Source: Phoronis australis
Taxonomy: Eukaryota > Phoronida > Phoronidae
Length of the DNA: 64,000 nucleotides
NCBI GenBank assembly: GCA_002633005.1
Contig: NMRA01000066.1
Span: forward strand, 630,940 to 694,939
Direction: 5' to 3'
Of this stretch, positions 37,535 to 50,700 are shown one piece after another. Each line of letters begins with the position of its first letter. The stretch's first letter is position 1. The notes beneath the pieces were generated by a model, which worked only from the letters and a program-made list of their open reading frames with translations, did no database searches and was not told the DNA's origin. Both the position numbers and the translations under genes were made by a program.

Positions 37535-38099
37535 TAGTCCAGTAATTCTAGGGTTCCACAGAATCCAACCTAAAAAAATTGCAACAGAAGGTTTTCTTGC
37601 ATAAATGGCATCTTCAAACATCCCTTGGTGACGGAAAAAAATTCTACCAAAATCGGAAAGGCGGAAGTCGGTTTTTCAAGATGGCGGAAAAATGGCTGCC
37701 AAAACCGGTGTTTACTGCTTTTTGGCATGTTACTCTTATGCAACAGCTCAAAATAACACAGCAAAGCTTGTCATTGGTTGTACACTTTTCATAACAGGCA
37801 TACCTATTAAAAGATGCCAATTTCTGTAAAATAAAACCAATATGGCCGACAAAATGGCGGCCGAAACGACAATTTGGTACATGTTGCAAAATTTCTTTTC
37901 ATATTTTGCCCTAAAAATGACAAAATTTCTATGCATTTGTAAGTTCGACAATTGAAAATATCTGGACCTCACTGATGGTAACTTATTGGAGACAAAAACA
38001 TCAAGATGGCTAACAAAATGGCCGCCAACTCACAAATAACTCCAGTTTACATGTACCTCATGTGCATTCTGGAAACTTTGTTTGTAACCTGAGAAGCAA

Positions 38100-40704
38100 T
38101 AAATAAAACATTTTACAATCTACAGTTAAGCTTAATGAGTTGATTCTTTATAAAGTTTGTTTTTATGATATAGGTACTAATTGTGGAATTTTAATCACAT
38201 TTTAGATTAATTGACGTAAAATTTGGTGTTTTTCAGAAAAAGCATTAGTTATATTTTCATAAAGAATTCCACACACTCAATTATTTTTCTGTAAAATATA
38301 TTCATTTGAGGCATCAAAAATAATATTTGTTAGAAAAATATGTAATTCTGGTGGAATTATTGGCTTATTTAGAACACAAACCCTGAATCAAATTGGGCAG
38401 GAAGTGACTTTTCTCTCTGCTATTGGAGATATTGTCAGTTGTTCCCATGCAAAGATTTCGTCTGCTACTGACATGAGTGGAGAATTTGGCAGCTGATTTC
38501 ACCTGAATTTGATGAAAAATAAATTTGTGTAACAAAAAGTTGATAATTAAATGTTTAGCATTTAGTTCTCAAAATTGCATGCTTTTAATGAACATAGGTA
38601 ACTGATTTCAGAGGAAATTAGTGCCAGAAAAAACAAACGACAGTGATCTGCAGTCACTTGTTCTTAGCCAGGCTTGGCGGATTTCATATTGAGATGAGCT
38701 TTCTGGGATTTATTGGATAAGTAATGTCAGGCAACAGGTTTCAAGCTATTGACACAGTGTATGCACCAAACAGTGTGATCCACATATTAAATTGAAAAAG
38801 TGTGGATAGAGGAGTGAGGGAGCATTTGTTGGTAGACTCAGCACTGAATGTTATCATCACAGCCAGAGCATCCAACATCCCACTCAGATTCCCTTAGCCC
38901 CAGACAACTTTTACGATGCCTATCCAGCACGCCCTTTGTATTGATGTAGATCTGAGCTAATGAAGTGGAAAGGTAATAGCTAGCATTAACTGTCTCGACA
39001 ATGGTTGTTGTTAGTACCCCCAATGTGGTTTTCTCTGACATTTGCAGAGTTACAGCCTGCAACTCTGGAGAGTAGTTTTACCTTGGTACATTATAAATAT
39101 TACAAAATGACTAAAAAGGTTAACTTAACAAAGGGCCACTTCCCAAAGGAACGGTATGTTTCATATTGGTTTTCGTTATTTAATTTTTAATGCTTCTGCC
39201 CACTTGTTTTTTTTCTTACCGAAAACGGATTGATAACTTTTTATCTATGTTTTAAACTTGAAGTACCAATGAAAACACTGGTAGATTTTGATCGCCAGCG
39301 TAAAAATTAGTTAAGTTCATTGTGAGTCCATACCTGAACTTTCCACATTACAGGTAGCCCTACACTTAACATTTCACGTGTCATTCATTTATAACAACCT
39401 TTATTAGAACTCAAATCATAAAATATATACAAAAGTGAAAATATGGTGATAACCAGAACTGAAGATTTGGAATTTTTGAACAATTTCGGTGGCACTGACC
39501 ATATAACTATTTTAGCTCTTTGTCAGTAATAAAAAATGAAAAATGGGCACAATTTAAGTACATTCCATTGTTTCCTGGTCTAAAATCTGATTAAACGAGA
39601 TTGAAAGAATATAAAAAATGAATCTATGTGATATTGTTAACTCTGATCAGCGTTTGTATATCCAACGAGTATATCAATACGCGCGGTAGTTTATCTTCAA
39701 TCGTACCCAATGGTTGTGGTTTTTAGATTACTAGTTCATGGATTTTTAAAAACCGGAAACCGTATTTGATTGTTGTTTTTCCAACTCAATAGCGTTTTTA
39801 ACGAAAATTATTGGTTAATGCATCTTGATGCATCACGTAAAAACAGAGATGTTTAATACAGTTTATGGTCGGGTAATTGGGTCTTGCTCGCATCGGGCAA
39901 TGCGGTCATCACAACTGTACCTGACACTTGCGCCGCGCTCTCTTTGGTCCTGGTACAAGCCCCTCAGAAGGATGAGCGGTGAAAATTCCTGCATATCTTT
40001 AGAAAGGCATGACTTCCTTGTAAGCGTATTATTCATGGTATGTGACAGATCAAGTAACGCCAATCCAGAACCAATGACTTCAGGATTTCAAGAACGAAGT
40101 TCCGGTTCTTCAGAAATTCCAGGAGTCCCGAATGTCACCAACACAGAACACATATTCTGTGCCAAGAGACAGAGCAATTCGATGCTTGTACACAAACGTT
40201 GGCTCGTCAGAATATATGGAGACAGATTTTTCAGACATCCCAACTGATGACATAACTATAGATGTATACATCGGGACATGCAATGTACAGGCAGTGTCTT
40301 CCGATTCTGAACATTGGATTACAGTGAAATACACACACAATAGTTCACTCCTGGTTTCCGACATACTGCCACTGGTATATTTAAACAGTACTAAATCAGA
40401 GTATAGGTCTTCAGAATTTGCAGTGACAGAATGGTTTGTCAGAATAATCGACGGCCACTGGTATACTTGATGATGATTTGAAAGCTGGTCTGAAGCTGTA
40501 TGATGATCTTATTGCTGGAATGACGTCTATGTGCGGAATCCATAAAAAACGAAGCACATAAATCAGACTTAGTTTGCAAAGTCGAACGAGCAGTTTCTGG
40601 CTACAGTATATGAAAATGGATGACATCCTTCGACTTTTTCTAAAAGCAGAAATAACGTCAGATTGGGAACTTCACCTATAAGTAGTTTCTAATATGCTGT
40701 CGTA
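38100..40704. other. interior of the inverted-repeat element, no gene resolved
   Basis: Sequence between the left terminus and the PIN-like/CXC pseudogene. A 112-codon open frame (40132-40470, plus) and a 74-codon frame (38838-39062, minus) are present but I recognise no motif. Either could be the decayed 5' part of the same gene. Confidence 0.35.
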
Positions 40705-42383
40705 GTTTGCAGCTGCTGGTTACATCTCATATGCAAAATCTGCATACATATACTTACAGAAGATGCACAAACTCAAAGACACCCACCCAGACGTCTACAG
40801 CACATTTATTAACGGCCACCATGCCATAACACCAAGTGACAGATTCTGGGCTGGCTTTTCATCTGACCTTGTAATTGAACAAACCCTCATAAAAACAATT
40901 AAACCATCAGGAGGTTTAACTAGAGGTTGCGGGATAGGAGATACGCAGCATGTACTGTTGCTGCTTTCTATGCAGGTATGCATGCTCAAGTGTAAAATGG
41001 CGCGAAACAAGTGAGCAGCATAAACGATGTACCCTGACAAAGACATCCTCAGCCTTGTTGAATTCCTTCACAACAGAAATCCATTTGAAGGGGATTACAG
41101 AACATCGCCACTATTGTGACTGCAAGCACACGCGTCAATGCCGAAAATGTCAAAGAAACGGGGAAGTCAATTCTTTTGTCTGTACAGGAGTCGCGTGTAA
41201 AATGCTTCACATTCCGAAATAAGACGAGGTTGTGGCAATGACAAGTCCACTAGTTCATGTTGCCAATATTGACTTTACACAAGTGGATCCACAACTGCTA
41301 TTTCAGCGATTACTGGCAGCTGCAAAAGACAACAGTGAATGTTTATCAAGCCGTTTGAAGTTTGAGTTGTGTGTAGCTTCCCCCGCTCTTTTTGTAACAT
41401 CTGGTCTTCCCAAAGTGGCTGAGCTGATACACTCTGATCCAGGGGAGCACGACCTCCCATGTTAGAAGACTGGGTGGGGTAGTAGAAACTGAAGTTCACT
41501 TCAGTGGTGACATAGTGATCAATTCAAAAGAAGAAAGTTCACATTTTTGGCAAACAGCAAAAACAGACAGGCTGGTTGCACAAGGTCAAGGTGACGCAGA
41601 TATTTAATTGTAGAAACAGCAGTAGAGAATGCAGCACAAGTTCCTACTACCCTCATTGCAGACGATAGAGACTTGATGGTTTTTTTGGGTTACCATACTA
41701 CTTCACAACAATTTCCAATATTCAAGATCCGACAAAAGGCACCAAAACGAGAGGAGACTCCGTGACATCAAGAAACTACAGTTGTCTTTTGGTGCCCAAA
41801 CTTTGGCGCTTTTGCCATTTGCGCATGCAATACGTGGTTGCGATACAACATCACGGCAGTTTGGTATTGGCAAGGCTCTCTCATTCATGAAACTTATCGA
41901 TTGAGAATTCTGCGAAAAGGCTAGTAACTAGACTTGATGAACCTGAAGGAAGACATATTTGAAGCTGGTAAAAGATTTGGGCATTATGTACTTGCTATGG
42001 AAATTTAAATGACTTGCGATGCAGGCGATTTGAGGAAAAGGTGTCATCAAGCATAGCCCAAGTCCAAATACAGTCATTACCACCAACTGCTTCAGCAAGT
42101 CAATTCCTTGCTGCTAGGACAAAAACGAGAGTGGTGAAGTATCGGTGGCAGTGAGCTAGACCCGCTGGATTGAGGATGAATGCTGGCAGGTGGAAAACCC
42201 ATTCCAATTACAACCGACCAGCCAGCAGCACCAGAGAACCTGCTGATGGTAAGATGCTCGTGCAAGACCAACTGCAGTTCCAAGAGATGTACTCACAAGA
42301 AGTTAGAATTGCCGTGCTCGGTTGCATGTGGAGAATGCAGTGATATAAGCTGCAACAATTCATTCTCAGTTGAAAGAGATTAG
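40705..42383 (+). pseudogene. decayed multicopy PIN-like / CXC-motif gene
   Basis: Fragments in successive frames keep the order of a multicopy family known from cnidarian and fish genomes. At 40705-41010: YAKSAYIYLQKMHKLKDTHP and FWAGFSSDLVIEQTL. At 41000-41222: SEQHKR and FVCTGVACKMLHIPK. At 41232-41465: DFTQVDPQLLFQRLL. At about 41606-41700: LIVETAVENA with LIADDRDLMVFLGYH. At 41749-41904: FAHAIRGCDTTSRQFGIGKA. At 42180-42383: a Cys-rich MVRCSCKTNCSSKRC with ACGEC. The acidic DDRDLM and GCDTTSR parts resemble a PIN/FEN-like nuclease site. Several frameshifts and internal stops make it a pseudogene. Function unknown; the location inside an inverted-repeat element suggests it is mobile-element cargo. 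Confidence 0.7.
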
Positions 42384-44568
42384 TTGTGTAAATACTTCTT
42401 AGTTGTGTATAGATTTTGATTACACACTGAGAATTACAGCTTTGGACACACCTGTAACATCACTAAAGAGAACCCGAGTGGGAGCTGTTCAAGCACTTAT
42501 AAACTGTTTAACTTGCCAAACATACCTTACTAAACCTTTCTCCTGTCTCAACTGTTGCTGTATTCACTAGCATTTACAACTAACTGGAGGTGACACAACC
42601 GGTCAATTGGTGTGGTTAGTAGATTGCTGAATTAATCGCGGAGAATTATTTTGGACACAACAATTTTTTTACGGAGAATGACCATCCAGTCTAGCAGAAC
42701 CTAATGTTTTTCACCCAAATAAGTTATTATCTGTTTAACAATCTTGAAAATGGTAGTCGTATCAATCAGAGCCAGACAAAAATAATTTTGATGGACATGT
42801 TGATCTCTGGAACTCCGAATATGAAATCTGTGAAGATGGCGTGTCTCTGTCTAACACAAAGCAACTATTTGGTGGCCATATTAGAAAATTGTGGAAGTAA
42901 TCATTAGAGCCAAACGCAATGAGTCTCAATGGATTAGTTGACCCAGAATACCAATAATGCCATGTTTGAATCAAAACGATACACTAATCTGTTCGTGCGA
43001 AGTTGTGCGACTGGAAGTAGTTTTGGCGGCCATCTTGGGAAAATGGCGGATGGTGTCCCCGCAGCCATGCAAAACTATTTCCAATAGATTTGTTGACCCA
43101 CAGAAGATACGTAAATCTTTTTGAATTTTTACTATATCACATTCCACTCTCGAGTTATAATGGTCATACTCAAATCTGGCGGCCATTTTGTCCGCCATCT
43201 TGAAAAACCAACTTCCGCCACCCCGATTCCAGTTGACTTTTTTCTCACACTAAGGGGTATGAGAGGATACAATCTATGCAATAAAACCATCAGCTGCAAT
43301 TATTTCCGGGTTATCTGTAGAATGACTGGACTAAAATAAAACCATAGTACTTTACTGAAATTATATGTTATAGATGATCAGTTTACTCTAGCACCAATAA
43401 CAGTGACAACATCGGACGGAAAAGTAACAACAAGATAAATTCTGATTTTAACATAAAATGTACGTTTTTGCCTTTCTATGTTATTATTGCGCGCAAATTG
43501 ACATAAACAATAAACAGCATTGGGTACGGACTTTGTGTGTCGCGATTGCCTTGCATCTACTGAACGCATCCTATCTTGATGAATGAAAACATTCGAGAAG
43601 ACCTCGCCAGGAGACATCTTTGGGCCGACCCATTACAACTAAATGTTCAGTTCCAAATAATGTGTTCACTTAAATGCAATGACCAAATAATGCCTATTGT
43701 CTTACTTTCGTCCACATCGCTGCGACAATTTCAGTGCTTTTCAAATAGCTGCGAACAACACCCTACACAATACGCTGCCTCGTCTTTATTTCAGCTCAAT
43801 ACAGCGGTCACGTAATATGGTGCGCAAAGCCTACTTACCACTTGGACGTACTTAACTTTGGAATGGTGATTTAACCGTGTTTCCATATATTGCTAGAGCA
43901 TTGTCCGGACTATGAAAATTCCCCAATAATACAAAATCCAAAAGTTCGTCGGAGGAAGGCTTTAATGATGTCGTGCACAAGTGATTAGTCAATCGACTTA
44001 CTTGCACACAATTTTAATTGCATTCTAAAGTAATGAACCAACAACACATGCATAGAAAGCGTGTATTTCTAATGTCTAGCAAATCACAAATGGTTTTTAC
44101 TGTATAAACACGTCTCACGTCCATTTAATACAAACTTTTGGTTAAAATCAACTATAGTTAAGAAGTTGGAGATTACGCTGTAACTCTGGTCTAATTTGGA
44201 AGAACTGACAGCTTAATATTGCTTGAAACCATTGCCAGTAAGTTGTCTTGTCACATTTTGTGCATGATATTAAACTATAACGCATTGCATAATTGAGTTC
44301 GTTCTAAGACTTGGTATCTTTTGTCTCTTGAGAATGGAACAAGTCAAAAATCAGTTTTAAACCTGTCCATGCTCCAAATTACTGTTCTATTTTGCGACGG
44401 AAGATTGAAGAGTCTCATAGCATCTTCTTATGACTCGTTCAGTGAGCTAACTACAGTTGGGATACCAATAGTCCTGCGCATGATGAAATCTTCTGACGAA
44501 TTTGCAAGCAGATATACTTATGTTTCGAGTCAGTCGGAGTGTCTATAAATGTCATAAGGTGCTACTGG

Positions 44569-44765
44569 TCAATTTCCATGGCTGCCGCACTTCCGGCAAC
44601 GGCATGTGGGACAGCCGTTTTTGTCGTAGATCCTGCCGCATGCACATATGTTCTTACACAGAGGTGGGCACGTTGGACACGGTTTGCACTTGCAGATTGG
44701 ACAACCCTTAACTATGACGTTACCACAGGGACAGAATATCTCACAGACAGGAGGACATTGCTTTT
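44569..44765 (-). CDS. gene A exon 4: two antistasin-type domains
   Basis: Acceptor TTTCAG; 65 codons plus TGA. Unit 1 reads CPPVCEIFCPCGNVIVKGC and unit 2 CPPLCKNICACGRIYDKNGC, each followed by a C-x-C end, linked by KPCPTC. There is a short tail after RKCGSHGN. The plus-strand open frames over this exon are shadows. Confidence 0.9.
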
Positions 44766-47700
44766 CTGAAAGTTAAAGAAACAAAGAATTGGAACAAGCT
44801 GAAAGCGTATGGATCCAACAGGCATCACATTATCATTGTAAGTTGGTGTCAGTACGGTAGTGATTAAGATATCAATTCTTTGGTAATGAAAACTATGCCT
44901 TTTAAAGTTCGAAATCCATCGTATAGCCATTGTAGTTACCGACAATCAGGGTCTAAATGACGTCATTTTATGGTCAATCAAATGTTGACCATCTGTCCTT
45001 GCCCAAAGTACTCATGTCAAAACAACGGAATTGACGTCATTATTAACGGGGCACTCAAAGTATCAACTCACAAGACTTGTATGGGCAATATCACAACGAA
45101 GTGATAGAAATATGATTTTTCATATGAGAAGTCTTTCTAACCAGGTGCAACTTTTGACTAATTCTTTGAAATTATCAATCGAAACTGACTTTCATAATCA
45201 TTTTAGGAAAATGCAACTAAAATACCTTTGGCCAATTTTTGAAATACATTTAGCGCTACCTTTGCCGCGAAATCGCACCCTTAACATTTTCAAACGCGAA
45301 TTACCAATTGCTTAAACTGACTTTGTCCTTATTGATCATTTTAGTGGTATAGATTTTTGTTTTCTCTGATGTTTGTGCTTGTAAGTCTACAGACAAAACC
45401 CCAAGGACCCTCCGAAAGGTGGGGCGGAAGACGGGTCCAACCACACTGATGTAACGCATCGACATAGGTCAATGAGATCGATTACAGCAACACAACAGCG
45501 TACTTGTACATGTACATGTAGCAAGACACTGAAGAACGTCAGTGGGCTGAAGATACAAGATACACCAAGGCAGGATAAAGTGTCTCTGGAGGACTGCAAG
45601 GCAGCTCTTGGATGCAATATCCAGTGAGACGGCAGAGAAACTGAGTCAGGAAACGAACCACAGCCCCGAAAACCTCAAGTATAAGCAACCGACGCATTGG
45701 CGGAGAATGATGTCACGTCGGTTGTGACACAATTTCTTCGGTTGTTGACGTAATACACTATTCCACATATCGGATAGGATATGTCTTAATCCTCAGTTTC
45801 CGTTGCGGCTGTGGGACTCAATTATCTCATGAATCGCCTCTCTCATCACACGGAAAACCAATCCTCCAAAACACTGCTGAGTCATAGTTATATCCACAGG
45901 CAGGGCAACGTTGTTGATAAACCCTACTTTTAAGCGCCTGCTTCGTTTCCCCCAACAAAGGACGGTGCACATTCGCTTTTCGTTCAGTGTAAAAGACAAA
46001 CCACCAAAAGGAACGAATGTGCAGGGCCCTATGTTGGGGAAACGGAACAGGCGCTTAAAAGCAGGGTTTATATAAACACCGTCGCCATACCTATGGGGAT
46101 AACTATGACGCAGCAGTGTTTATTCACCTTGCGCATCAGACCATGACTTTTTTCTGAAAAATGTGGTGATCCTTGATACTGAGGAGGATTGGTTTCCCCT
46201 TGGTGTGAGAGAGGCGATTCACGAGAGAATTGAGTTCCCCAGCTTCAACAGACACTAAGAACTAAGACAAAACCTATCAGCTATGTAGAATAGTGTACTA
46301 CGTCATCAACCAAAGAAAGTGTCACAACCCGTGATAAAAATGTCCACCAGTGTCGACACGCCAGCACTTCGGGTTCAGAAGATCTGTAAAAATCTCCGAG
46401 ATGGGAACGCTACGTTTTTATTAGTATGCCGTTTGTTTGTGTTGAAGAAGTTTGGTTGTCTTTAATGGAAGACCATTGTAACACCTTCCACACTGTTTCC
46501 AGTTATGCATAGCATTAAAAACTTATTTATTCCGAAAGATCGAACATTGTTCATAATCGGGTCTCTATTGCGGTGACACTTCCAAAATTACGTAGGTGTG
46601 GGAAGCCGGGTGACAAGGGGGCAAACAACCTCTCGACCAAAATATCGGAAGGTGAATGTACGTTTTCGACCCCAAATATTCCGGATAGTAATGAGTATCG
46701 ATTAATTATTCAGTTTCGACACGCAAAATAACATTGAAAATAGAACACTCTCCACCACCATGAAATTTTTCCTACGCCTATGTAACAAAGCAGTGATTAA
46801 GGCAATATTACACGAGTAATTAATTTTTTTCAAAGACAGAAATGTCTGCTGACCATTTTTGCAAGATGAATAATAAAAAAATGGAGCATTTCACTAAAAT
46901 CTTTCACGCCTATTTTAAAAACGATTTTTGGATTGAGAATAAGGCTCCATTCGGTAAGTAATTTAGATAGTTATACTTTTGTTAATTAATGAAACTTCAT
47001 CATCTCGGTATAATTTTTTAACGCTACTAAGTCTGCAAGTGATGATAAAGGGCTATGTCGTTTTGGTCGTCTGACCATCTCAACAAAGCAAAACACAACT
47101 TGAACGCATGGTGCTGGAGAATCACTTCGAAAATCGAAATGTTGCCCAGCAACTTTCACCCACATGGAAATTGCGACAATCCACAGACAGTTGAATTCTT
47201 GCAGTTCAATGGTTTTTAATAACATACCAAAATATTGACAATTTTAAATTCATTTTGTTGGGGACAGGGATGTTTGCAAACTTCAAACTAAATCAAATCA
47301 ATTTAACTGCGGTAAACTTTCCTATCGAATCAGTAAGTGAATTTCAATATTAAAAAGTGTTACACTACAAATAAAATCCTACATCTTAATTTTCAAAGTC
47401 AGCACTGCAAGTGGCGTTAAAAGGAAGGGGTGCTGATGTAACTTACCACACATACATTCTCTTCTCTGGGCAAAGAACCAGATCGTCTTTCTACCGTGTG
47501 GAGTCCCACGTCTGCATCTGCCTCGGGCAAGAAAGGTGACGTCGCGCGTTTGACATTTTCCCAGAGGACTGAAGTTGCACACAGCACTGTAGAATGGTCA
47601 AAACATTACCTGGGACAAGATTACATTATCTTTTCTATGTTAAGGTGCAGGTTAAGAACATTTGACGTTTTTGATACAGACCAGCATCCTGTTTTGTGTA

Positions 47701-50700
47701 TTTTATTAGTTGACTGTGGGCAATAACATTCAGGTGACTGAGATTTCAGAAAATTTGAGAAGTCCTTCCGACTTTTAATTTTTTTTAGAGAGGGACAGCG
47801 AAAGGCAGAGCGATATGGGAAGGAGGTGGAGGGGATGTAGACGGGGGGGGGGGAGAGGAAGCAGGGAAATTCTTATTATTCGACATCTGCTACCATCTCT
47901 AAATGTCATGACCAAATCTGTCCAATATGATGTCATCAGGTTATTGAATACCTTTCCGGATAAAGTCAAAGAGGCAAAAACATTGGCTGCAGTAGATTAA
48001 CTTTGCCGGATCCGCCTGTTAATATCTGGATAAGACATCTGATTGACGGTGTTTTTGCCTGTTGATCCAGCTCAACAAGTAAAATCCATCAAGTGTACCT
48101 AGTTTGTATATCCCAATGAACTGGCGTTTTCAACTGAAGGCCACGTCGTGTGCATCCATGAAAAAATACACGGAATGCCCTGAAGAAGTACGAGTATGCT
48201 TGGATATGGCCCAAGTCTTCAGGCACTAACAGCCACCTTTACAGTTCACAGTGTTTTACAAAACGTTCTCCCACTAGCAAATAATCGACACTCCTATGAG
48301 CGAGAACCTGTGAAAGGGTTGCGATTGTGACTGTGGCTTACACTGTTGTGTGGACTAGACTTAAAAATCCATTACGACTGACCTATTCATTTCTAATTCC
48401 TAATAATTTAAGACGATTACTAGATGACAATGTTAACAACCAACATGAGTGCAATTGTGAGGCCTTCAGAAACGTACACAATTCTTGGTGAGTTTTTGTT
48501 TTTAAGTAATGACGCGATTGAGTTGTATAACGATGCCTGGGCACGCCAGAACCAAGTACTCCATTTTGACCTTAACAGAGAATTTCCATCAAGGTTTATT
48601 TTTTCTACTTGAAAGTGATGAAGCAAATTTTTTCTTTTTCTCTGCTTATGAGCCATTCCAGTTGAGGTTCATGAGTTCACATAAATTTCGAGAACCGAAG
48701 GGTTACAATCATTGCACTGTCATGGCACTCATCGCCTACTGTAGGTCTGATAAATGTGTTTCATATAATGTACCTCATGATAAATGTGGGTTTCATATCG
48801 AGAGTCGCAGTATGTAAATGATCTTACGACCAGCCTCGAAACCTACATGTAATGACTTATATTCATTCTATTCGTGCTTTATTAGAAAAATGTTTCTAAA
48901 TAAGAATGAACACCCACTTACTTTTTCGGACGACACACTGTGTTCTTTACAGGCCTAGTGTAATATACGCCTCTGTATGACCGTGAATAGTAAGTCCGCT
49001 TTTTACACGGACGGGCAGGTTCATGCCAATTATGTTGTCGCTTCTGAAGCTTCTCTTGCACCTCTTCCTCCATGTTTGTTTCTTTAGCTGTCAAATCGTC
49101 AGCAAACGTCTCCTCGGTGTTTCTTATGTCGAAGTCACCTAGTCCAACCTGAGCGTCATTCGTGACATCATCTGCACGCGCGTACGCGTACAGGCATACC
49201 AGGATTAGGGCAAGGAATGCCTGTAAGTTCAAATATCACGCTTAGTTACTAACACTCAGTTGTCATGTAAATGAGCCTTGTTCAGATCACTATTCATAGA
49301 GGGCTATAACAATAAGTGACACTATTTGCTAACGTCACTTCCTCAATTCATTCCTTGCTGGCAACCACCAGCATGACACGCACATGCACACTACAGGTCT
49401 TTGCAACAAAACGTATACCTTAATGGCTAAGAATATCTTGTTATACCAGACGATATTCCATTTGCACCTGTAAAGTAGTTATCAACCACGTTCCATTCTC
49501 CAAAACAAATTTCTAGCAATTTCAGAAATATTACATTTACGAAACGGCGTGATTGTCTTCTTGCTTTATGTCAGAAGTGAAATTGGTTTTAAAAATTCAT
49601 TTAGACAAATCAAACGTTCCAGAACATTTCGAATTTGATCTGAGACATTCAATCCGTGAACAGGAAATTATTTAGCCGGGACAGATGCAATAACAACCTG
49701 ACAGTTCTTCGTGAGTCCAAAGATCTCTTCTAAATTGTGTACGAATTAAGATGAGAAGACCATTTTTATACGGGCAAATGACTTGAATCAGACAGTGTTT
49801 TATTACAAAAAAGTTAAAACATGAATTTAATGTCACTTTGACATCCTGAATCCTTAATCCCACCTTTTCGACTAGCTCGTGTAATTAGTTAATTATTTTA
49901 AAAACTATAGATTTTAACTTAGTAAAAGTGTACATTTTCTGAAAGAATTTGATGCTTGACCTTTTTAACAAACTGACATTAATTGGGTAACGTGACCACG
50001 TCTACTGTCTTTTGGTAAAATTGAACAAAACAATTGCATCGATAACGTAATACGAAGGCCCACACGTGCCATGAAAGAAATTGAATCTGCTAACACGGTT
50101 TGCCAGTCTGTTCATAAGGATTGCCAATCTATTCATAAGGATTGCCAATCTGTTCATAAGGATTGCCAATCTGTAATTACGGATTTCTGATCTCTTAATA
50201 AGGATTTCCAAGCTGTATTATGGATTGGCAATTGGTTGGTTTCGACCAGTGACTCATACGCAGAGCATTGTAGTGGAAGTGCCATCGACCTTTGAGAATC
50301 GTGTTGACTTAAGACAGAGATTTGACAAACTTTGTAGATTTAAAGCACATGCTATAGCACTTTTATAAATATTTTATATGTATGTTACAAGTTTTAATTT
50401 CGATATTGAAATAGTTAAACATTCTACGCACTAATTTTGTTTTGTATGCTCTCGTTTTTGTTGCAGTTTGTTTCCTGGGAAAAAGGACAAGTTCCCTCTC
50501 TTTGTATTTAACTTATTTCAATCAGTTAAATACAAACATCTAGATCTAGATTCATCAGCCACCTATATTCCATCGTAGCGATTTGAAAAAAAATATGTGC
50601 CTGTACATGATTTGCATTTTGTTTCTTTAAAACCGCATGCTGCGCCATCTTTCTTTTGGTCAATGTTTTGCACAAAACCATTCGTATTTGTTTCTTTTTA

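Larger units (their letters stand above)
37535..43333. mobile_element. ~5.8-kb element with related inverted termini
   Basis: The left end TAGTCCAGTAATTCTA (37535) and the inverted right end TAGTCCAGTCATTCTA (43333) begin imperfect arms about 160 bp long. Both arms then share GGCGGAAGT, GGTTTTTCAAGATGGCGGA and a following AAATGGC block. Copies of a GATGGC/AAAATGGCCGCC motif recur in the subterminal regions on both sides (37840-38025 and 42830-43195). TA lies at both boundaries and may be a target duplication. Between the arms lies the frame-shifted pseudogene at 40705-42383. Superfamily not determined; no DDE transposase seen. Confidence 0.65.
43570..49220. repeat. diverged segmental duplication, copy A
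   Basis: Collinear with 59328-64000. Matched points: ACATTCGAGAAGACCTCGCC at 43590 with 59340; the antistasin exon at 44569 with 60274; AAGAAGTTTGGTTGTCTT at 46446 with 61329; the basic Cys exon at 47447 with 62316; and the propeptide exon at 48922 with 63745. Introns have diverged with many indels. Copy A also holds an insertion near 45.4-46.4 kb that is absent from B. Confidence 0.88.

Noticed and set aside
44539-44769. 76-codon plus-strand frame and its counterpart at 60244-60507
   Set aside because: Both are antisense shadows of the antistasin exons, which have matched splice phases and a conserved Cys pattern.
48509-48817. 102-codon frame in intron 2 of gene A
   Set aside because: The homologous stretch in copy B (63350-63650) has frameshifting indels, so it is not under coding constraint.
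48922-49220. Identification of the gene A product as a known coral antimicrobial peptide or SCRiP
   Set aside because: The cysteine spacing and the fused antistasin domains do not match those families as I know them; only a secreted, cationic, Cys-rich character is shared.
50099-50225. Regular short repeats as a CRISPR-like array
   Set aside because: Units are contiguous 21-bp tandem repeats without spacers in a eukaryotic intron; it is a minisatellite.
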